Shown: positions 7,257-10,498 of the stretch, piece by piece
Numbering within the stretch: the first letter of the stretch is position 1
How the letters are laid out: every line of letters starts with the position of its first letter
Source: Clostridiaceae bacterium
Lineage (GTDB): Bacteria; Bacillota; Clostridia; UBA1212; DUPL01
Assembly: GCA_012522035.1 (NCBI GenBank)
Contig: JAAYLF010000177.1
Span: forward strand, 1-10,498
DNA: 10,498 bases
Reading direction: 5' to 3'
Program-made: the position numbers and the translations under genes
Notes under the pieces: model-generated
The model's database searches: none
The model's input: the letters and a program-made list of their open reading frames with translations, nothing else
Told to the model about the DNA's origin: nothing

Positions 7257-7511
7257 CTAACTGTATGTTTTTTTGGAAAATACCGCTTTTGCACTAACGT
7301 CTTTAAGCATTCCCAGTTTGCCTGACAAGGCTGTAATTATCTCCTGTGGTGCATCCATTACAATACTGATTATTGATATGTTTCTTTTGTGATAGGGAAT
7401 GCCCATGCGTCCTATAATATACTGTCCGTATTCGTGGAGTATGGCATTCAGCTTTTCCACACTATCCGCATTTTCAACTATTATGCTTACAGCAGCTATT
7501 CTTGTTTCCAT
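7257..7511 (-). CDS. Putative iron-only hydrogenase system regulator, TM1266 family
   Basis: 84 aa. The length, the start METRIAAVSIIVEN, the central segment YIIGRMGIPYHKRNISIISIVMD (31-53) and the LSGKLGMLKDVSAKAVFSK end match the small TM1266-type proteins that occur beside [FeFe]-hydrogenase maturation genes. That family has a ferredoxin-like ACT/NikR-type alpha-beta fold; a regulatory role is the accepted name but is largely inferred from fold and genomic context. No helix-turn-helix and no cysteines are present, so direct DNA binding is not evident. Start ATG at 7511 has GGAGG (7523-7519) seven bases upstream. It is the first gene of the operon, nine bases before hydE, and its leader carries a terminator/antiterminator pair described separately. 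Confidence 0.9.
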   Translation of the reverse strand: METRIAAVSIIVENADSVEKLNAILHEYGQYIIGRMGIPYHKRNISIISIVMDAPQEIITALSGKLGMLKDVSAKAVFSKKTYS

Positions 7512-7525
7512 GATTCAACCTCCAT

Positions 7526-7558
7526 AAAAAAAATCCTTGTACCGTAAGGCACAAGGAT
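7526..7558 (-). terminator. Strong intrinsic terminator in the leader of the hyd maturation operon
   Basis: As RNA from the minus strand: AUCCUUGUGCC (7558-7548), tetraloop UUAC, GGUACAAGGAU (7543-7533), then a run of seven U (7532-7526). The stem is 11 bp with one G-U pair and no mismatch. It ends three bases before the GGAGG of the first operon gene, an odd place for a simple terminator of the upstream peptidase gene (stop at 7715) and the classic place for a conditional attenuator. Confidence 0.85.
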
Positions 7559-7622
7559 AGTATATTCAAACCCAATTACAGAATAATTGGCTAATAAACA
7601 AACCATATATCCACTGCCTTAC
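7544..7622 (-). promoter_or_regulatory. Candidate antiterminator fold of the hyd operon leader
   Basis: The segment GTAAGGCAGTGGATA (7622-7608) is complementary to the terminator's 5' arm and loop, TATCCTTGTGCCTTAC (7559-7544). GTAAGGCA pairs with TGCCTTAC (8 bp) and GGATA with TATCC (5 bp), with a GT/TTG internal loop between. A few more A-T pairs are possible beyond a one-base bulge. The enclosed region holds a perfect 7-bp hairpin, CCAATTA-loop-TAATTGG (7590-7572). The two folds exclude each other, as in an attenuator or riboswitch. No known riboswitch consensus was recognised; the ligand or trigger is unknown. Confidence 0.6.
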
Positions 7623-7713
7623 CACTTGGGACGAACCCTCATGTCAGTACAATTGTCTTTTTTCTTTTCAGGCTTTCTGAAAGGAAAATCATCGCAGATT
7701 GCCTGCGCTCAGT

Positions 7714-7742
7714 ATTATACTATACCGAAAACCCAAAAGCAA
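7714..7742 (-). promoter_or_regulatory. Possible promoter of the hyd maturation operon
   Basis: TTGCTT (7742-7737), 17 bases, then a perfect TATAAT (7719-7714) on the minus strand. The -10 overlaps the TAA of the upstream peptidase gene. Transcription would begin near 7706, giving an untranslated leader of about 195 bases that contains the antiterminator and terminator. The -35 is poor (TTG only), so activation or read-through from the peptidase genes is also possible. Confidence 0.4.
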
Positions 7743-9781
7743 GTTAAAATTTTAACGATATTTTTCGTAACTTTTTTCTTTTTTCTTGACCAAACCTCGC
7801 AGTTTTTTACTTTACGGTATATCCATCTCACATTATCGGTCTGAAACATTCGAAGGAGAATAAAATGCTCAATTCTTAGATCAAGGTAATTATGCACTTT
7901 TATACAAATATCATCCAAGTCCTTCTTCTTGATATTTGTTGGGAATACAAGAACAAAAACATGGCTTTGCAACTCTCCCGCCACTTTTTTGAAAAGAAGA
8001 AGGCTGCCCAGCTTGCCATCTGCGGTGTCGGTTATGAATTGCACAACTTTATCCAAGGTATCCTTGTCAAGGTCGTGGGGAAGGAGAGTGTCTTTACCCG
8101 ATATACCGGACATCACTTCCATTTTGTCCATGGCCTCCTGTCCAAGCTCTAAAAACTTGCTTCTGTGTTCCTCGAGTTCTTCTTCCAATCCCGTCATTTC
8201 GCAGAAACGGCCTGTCAGCTGGAGCCCGGGTTGAGCAAGTTTCTCATTTAATCTAATTGCCTTGTATATGTACTCAATACCTCTTTTATCAAACTCATAA
8301 AGAAGAATTCTTCCCAAGGAAAAGAGGGCGTTGGAGTTGTCATCGTCCTTTTCAAGTACGGTTTTCAGAATTTTCTTGGCTTTTTCATTGTCAACACCTT
8401 CGAAATAGAGGGCGGTCTCCAAAAGAGTATGAACTTCCTGGTTTGCATTTTCTTCGTAGTTTTTTATGGCTCCAAACCTTTTGACATAATACTCATGCCT
8501 TATCTCGCTGTAGTTGTCAAGTTCATCAAAGGCTTTACTCAATATTCCAAGCAGCTTTTTCTGTTCCTTTTTGTATTCCTCGTCGGTCTCTATAGTATGA
8601 AAGTCAAAGTCCTCAACTTCCATGAAAGTCTTTCTTTCCCGAAAGATTGGGTGGGTCCTTAAAAAGCCAGGCAATTCATTATCCAGTATCTTTCTGTAAA
8701 GGTTTTCGTTCTTCTCAAGATACTTTAGATATATATCAAGATACACCTCTCCATAATTGTCAATCGGTTTCTCGCTTTCGAAGACATGAATTGAAAGGTG
8801 TGGACAAGGAAGTTCACAGAATAATGAGAATGCTGCGGATTTTGCTATGGCGTTTACGAAAGACTGCCTGTCACCCACCTTTTTTACAATATTGTCCGCT
8901 TCTGCTTCCTGCACCTGTCTTGTGCAGATTGAGTAATAATAATATTCCCGGTTGAATAAAAACGCAACTGTCCTCATTGGGGGCAGGCATGTCATGTCTT
9001 CTTCTTCATGCAAGTAGAAGTTGTATGCGGTATTGCCAAGCTTGTTCATAAGTCTTGTGTGGTTGTTATACACATGGGCAAACTCATGAACAAGGACTTG
9101 CTTCATTTCTTCTTTGGTAAGCAGGTTTCCAATAATTTCTCCGATCTGTATGCAGTCATATCTTCCATGCCTGAACACACAAATGTTGTGCTCTCCTGCA
9201 AATATCCTTATATTTCCACCCGCGCCGGCCAATTGTGCAGCCTCTTTTGCTATCTGGAAAAGTATCGGATATTCTTTTGGAGACAACTCATATTTAGGTA
9301 ATTCCTGCTTGTTTTTGAATACGAACAGGGAAACCAGTCCCCATAATGCAAAACTGCTGAGCAAAAAAAGGATGCGTATCATAATCATGAGAACAAAGAT
9401 GTCTGTATCCAGGAATATAACTGAGCAGTATATGGAGGCCATGCATAAAAGGACAAAAAGAACATGTAAAAGCCTGCATGTATTGAGATACCTTTTTATC
9501 CTTTTTTCCATGGCTTTAATATCTATTCCGGCTTTATCCCATGTCTCTTCAAGGATTTCTCTTCTTTTTACCAGTTTTGTGTTGTTAAACCGTTTTATCA
9601 GCCTGGTGCTCAAAACTAAATCCGCTGCAATGACTGCCATAAGCAGAACAAAGAGTATGGCCACAACAATTGCAGATTCAGGAGGTTTAACCACAACTGC
9701 AAAAAACATGGAAGCAAGTATAAGAATTATAGTTAATGCAAATGTGACAAACTGTTTAGTTTTTGGGTTCAATACAATCAC
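7715..9781 (-). CDS. Membrane-bound M48-type zinc metallopeptidase with TPR-like and extra C-terminal domain
   Basis: 688 aa from GTG at 9781, which overlaps the stop of the upstream paralogue (GTGA). Domains: transmembrane helices about 12-32 and 36-57, a basic linker, helices about 103-124 and 128-155, then a peptidase domain with H232-EFA-H236, a third-ligand candidate E294 in QEAEAD, and LRTHPIFRER (374-383), all as in M48 (HtpX/Ste24-like). The cytoplasmic HtpX-type role, cleaving damaged membrane proteins, is a family-level guess. The C-terminal half is unusual: a helical TPR-like region about 446-545 (AKKILKTVLEKDDDNSNALFSLGR), then an unrecognised domain, about 565-650, shared with the neighbouring paralogue (PHDLDKDTLDKVVQFIT, KKVAGEL, YLDLRIEHF). 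The protein ends in a basic run (RKKKK) and a hydrophobic tail. Confidence 0.85.
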   Translation of the reverse strand: MIVLNPKTKQFVTFALTIILILASMFFAVVVKPPESAIVVAILFVLLMAVIAADLVLSTRLIKRFNNTKLVKRREILEETWDKAGIDIKAMEKRIKRYLNTCRLLHVLFVLLCMASIYCSVIFLDTDIFVLMIMIRILFLLSSFALWGLVSLFVFKNKQELPKYELSPKEYPILFQIAKEAAQLAGAGGNIRIFAGEHNICVFRHGRYDCIQIGEIIGNLLTKEEMKQVLVHEFAHVYNNHTRLMNKLGNTAYNFYLHEEEDMTCLPPMRTVAFLFNREYYYYSICTRQVQEAEADNIVKKVGDRQSFVNAIAKSAAFSLFCELPCPHLSIHVFESEKPIDNYGEVYLDIYLKYLEKNENLYRKILDNELPGFLRTHPIFRERKTFMEVEDFDFHTIETDEEYKKEQKKLLGILSKAFDELDNYSEIRHEYYVKRFGAIKNYEENANQEVHTLLETALYFEGVDNEKAKKILKTVLEKDDDNSNALFSLGRILLYEFDKRGIEYIYKAIRLNEKLAQPGLQLTGRFCEMTGLEEELEEHRSKFLELGQEAMDKMEVMSGISGKDTLLPHDLDKDTLDKVVQFITDTADGKLGSLLLFKKVAGELQSHVFVLVFPTNIKKKDLDDICIKVHNYLDLRIEHFILLRMFQTDNVRWIYRKVKNCEVWSRKKKKVTKNIVKILTCFWVFGIV

Positions 9782-9784
9782 CTT
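9772..9784 (-). promoter_or_regulatory. Ribosome binding site that leaves the peptidase start ambiguous
   Basis: No clear Shine-Dalgarno site precedes the GTG at 9781. However AAGGTG (9784-9779), which contains that GTG, lies six bases before an in-frame TTG at 9772. The protein may therefore start at the GTG by coupling to the upstream stop (TGA at 9780-9778), or three residues later at the TTG. Confidence 0.4.
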
Positions 9785-10498
9785 GTTATTCTATTGCATA
9801 TCCGACCAAACAACACAGTTTTCAACCCTTTTGTGCAGCCCTTCAGTTTTGATTCATCGAAAATGGCCAGCAGGGTAAACTGTTCTTCCCTCAAATCAAG
9901 ATACGTATATATTTTATTAAATATCTCCGGCAGATCCTCATCTTCATAGTTTGCAAATTTGATAAGGAAAACATAGGTGTACAGCTCACCCGCAATTTTC
10001 TTTACCAGCATGATTTTTGCCAGTTTTCCCTTGCCCTCGGTTGTCATGTACTGAAGAATCTCATCAAGGGTTTTTTTGTCCAAGTCATGGGGTACAACCT
10101 TGTCTTCCTTATTCAACTCTGCAATTGCCCTGCTTTTGTCTACGGCCTTCTGACCCATGTCAACTATGTTTCTTCTGTATTCCTCCAGCTCTTCCTGGAG
10201 TCCTGCCTTTATGCAGTAGGTGCCGATCAGGTCAAAGCCTTCAACTGCAAAACCATCGTTCCTTTCAATGGCTTTGTAGATGTAGTCAATACCCTGCTTG
10301 TCAAACTCATCAAGCAGGATCCTGCCCAGGTGGTAATACGCATAGGCATTGTCCTTGTCTTTTTCAAGGATTGTGTTTAGTATTTCCTTTGCCTTTTCCG
10401 TGTCCACTCCTTCGTAGTACAGGGCAATGGTTATGAGCTCCTGTATGCTCTTGTCAGAATTCTGTTCATAATCCTTGATTGCACCAAATCTCTTTACG
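9778..10498 (-). CDS. Paralogue of the M48 peptidase C-terminal region, 5' end beyond window
   Basis: The frame is open from the right edge to TGA at 9780-9778, giving 239 visible residues. An internal GTG at 10407 is not the likely start, because the 30 residues before it (VKRFGAIKDYEQNSDK and on) align with residues 433-462 of the downstream peptidase. The visible part matches that protein's TPR-like and C-terminal domains throughout at roughly half identity by eye: ALYYEGVDTEKAKEIL, YHLGRILLDEFDK, GLQEELEEYR, VPHDLDKKTLDEIL, VKKIAGELYTYVF, YLDLREEQF. By analogy the missing part should hold the membrane helices and HExxH site, which cannot be checked here. It ends in GRICNRITR and lacks the hydrophobic tail of its neighbour. 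The 4-base overlap implies co-transcription and coupled translation. Confidence 0.8.
   Translation of the reverse strand, partial: VKRFGAIKDYEQNSDKSIQELITIALYYEGVDTEKAKEILNTILEKDKDNAYAYYHLGRILLDEFDKQGIDYIYKAIERNDGFAVEGFDLIGTYCIKAGLQEELEEYRRNIVDMGQKAVDKSRAIAELNKEDKVVPHDLDKKTLDEILQYMTTEGKGKLAKIMLVKKIAGELYTYVFLIKFANYEDEDLPEIFNKIYTYLDLREEQFTLLAIFDESKLKGCTKGLKTVLFGRICNRITR

Noticed and set aside
7563..7638. A tRNA-like segment on the minus strand: AAGTGGTAAGGCA resembles a tRNA-Cys/Gln D-arm, and GGGTTTGAATA further on resembles a T-loop.
   Set aside because: No acceptor stem, anticodon stem or T-stem can be paired at tRNA spacing, and the D-stem itself has a mismatch. The same bases are better explained by complementarity to the terminator arm.
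7693..7707. Hairpin CGCAG-ATTGC-CTGCG just after the peptidase stop codon as a terminator of that gene.
   Set aside because: Only five base pairs, and the following minus-strand T-run is interrupted. It is too weak to call.
9114..9878. A 254-codon plus-strand open frame opposite the M48 peptidase gene.
   Set aside because: It lies antisense to the membrane-helix and peptidase-coding part, has no ribosome binding site and shows no domain; it is a shadow of the real gene.

Overview
The window looks like chromosomal DNA from a low-GC Gram-positive anaerobe of the class Clostridia. The evidence is an [FeFe]-hydrogenase maturation operon, strong purine-rich Shine-Dalgarno sites (GGAGG/AGGAGG), AT-rich sigma-A-like promoters and a lipoprotein with a Thr/Pro linker. 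I cannot fix the genus from sequence alone; an Acetivibrio/Ruminiclostridium-type organism is only an inference. There is no insertion sequence, phage gene, rRNA, convincing tRNA or CRISPR array. Coding density is high, and no stretch longer than about 300 bases lacks a gene.

Layout. Left edge (1-979, minus strand): a 5'-complete, 3'-truncated glycoside-hydrolase-like TIM-barrel protein (GHL6 type). It diverges from a rightward group. That group is 1103-2047, an unrecognised two-helix membrane protein with two tandem zinc-ribbon-like units; 2126-3004, a lipoprotein with a LamG-like domain; and 3028-3528, a small nitroreductase. The lipoprotein and nitroreductase are 23 bases apart and may be co-transcribed. 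This group converges on the hydrogenase maturation operon at a hairpin terminator (about 3535-3565) that overlaps the hydG stop codon.

The minus-strand operon reads TM1266-like regulator (7257-7511), hydE (6195-7247), hydF (4999-6198), hydG (3564-4988). Spacing is tight: 9 bases, a 4-base overlap, then 10 bases. HydG and HydE are radical-SAM enzymes and HydF is a GTPase scaffold; together they build the diiron part of the H-cluster of [FeFe]-hydrogenase. No hydrogenase structural gene is in the window.

Upstream of that operon, also on the minus strand, are two adjacent paralogous genes joined by a 4-base overlap. 7715-9781 is a membrane-bound M48-type zinc metallopeptidase with a TPR-like region and a conserved C-terminal domain. 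9778-10498 is the C-terminal part of a paralogue running off the right edge.

The most interesting non-coding element is the roughly 200-base leader of the hydrogenase maturation operon (7512-7713, minus strand). It has a strong intrinsic terminator placed just before the first ribosome binding site. An upstream segment is complementary to the terminator's 5' arm and loop in two blocks (8 + 5 bp), so it could act as an antiterminator. This suggests conditional termination (riboswitch, protein-controlled or RNA-controlled) of H-cluster maturation. I do not recognise the leader as any riboswitch class I know.
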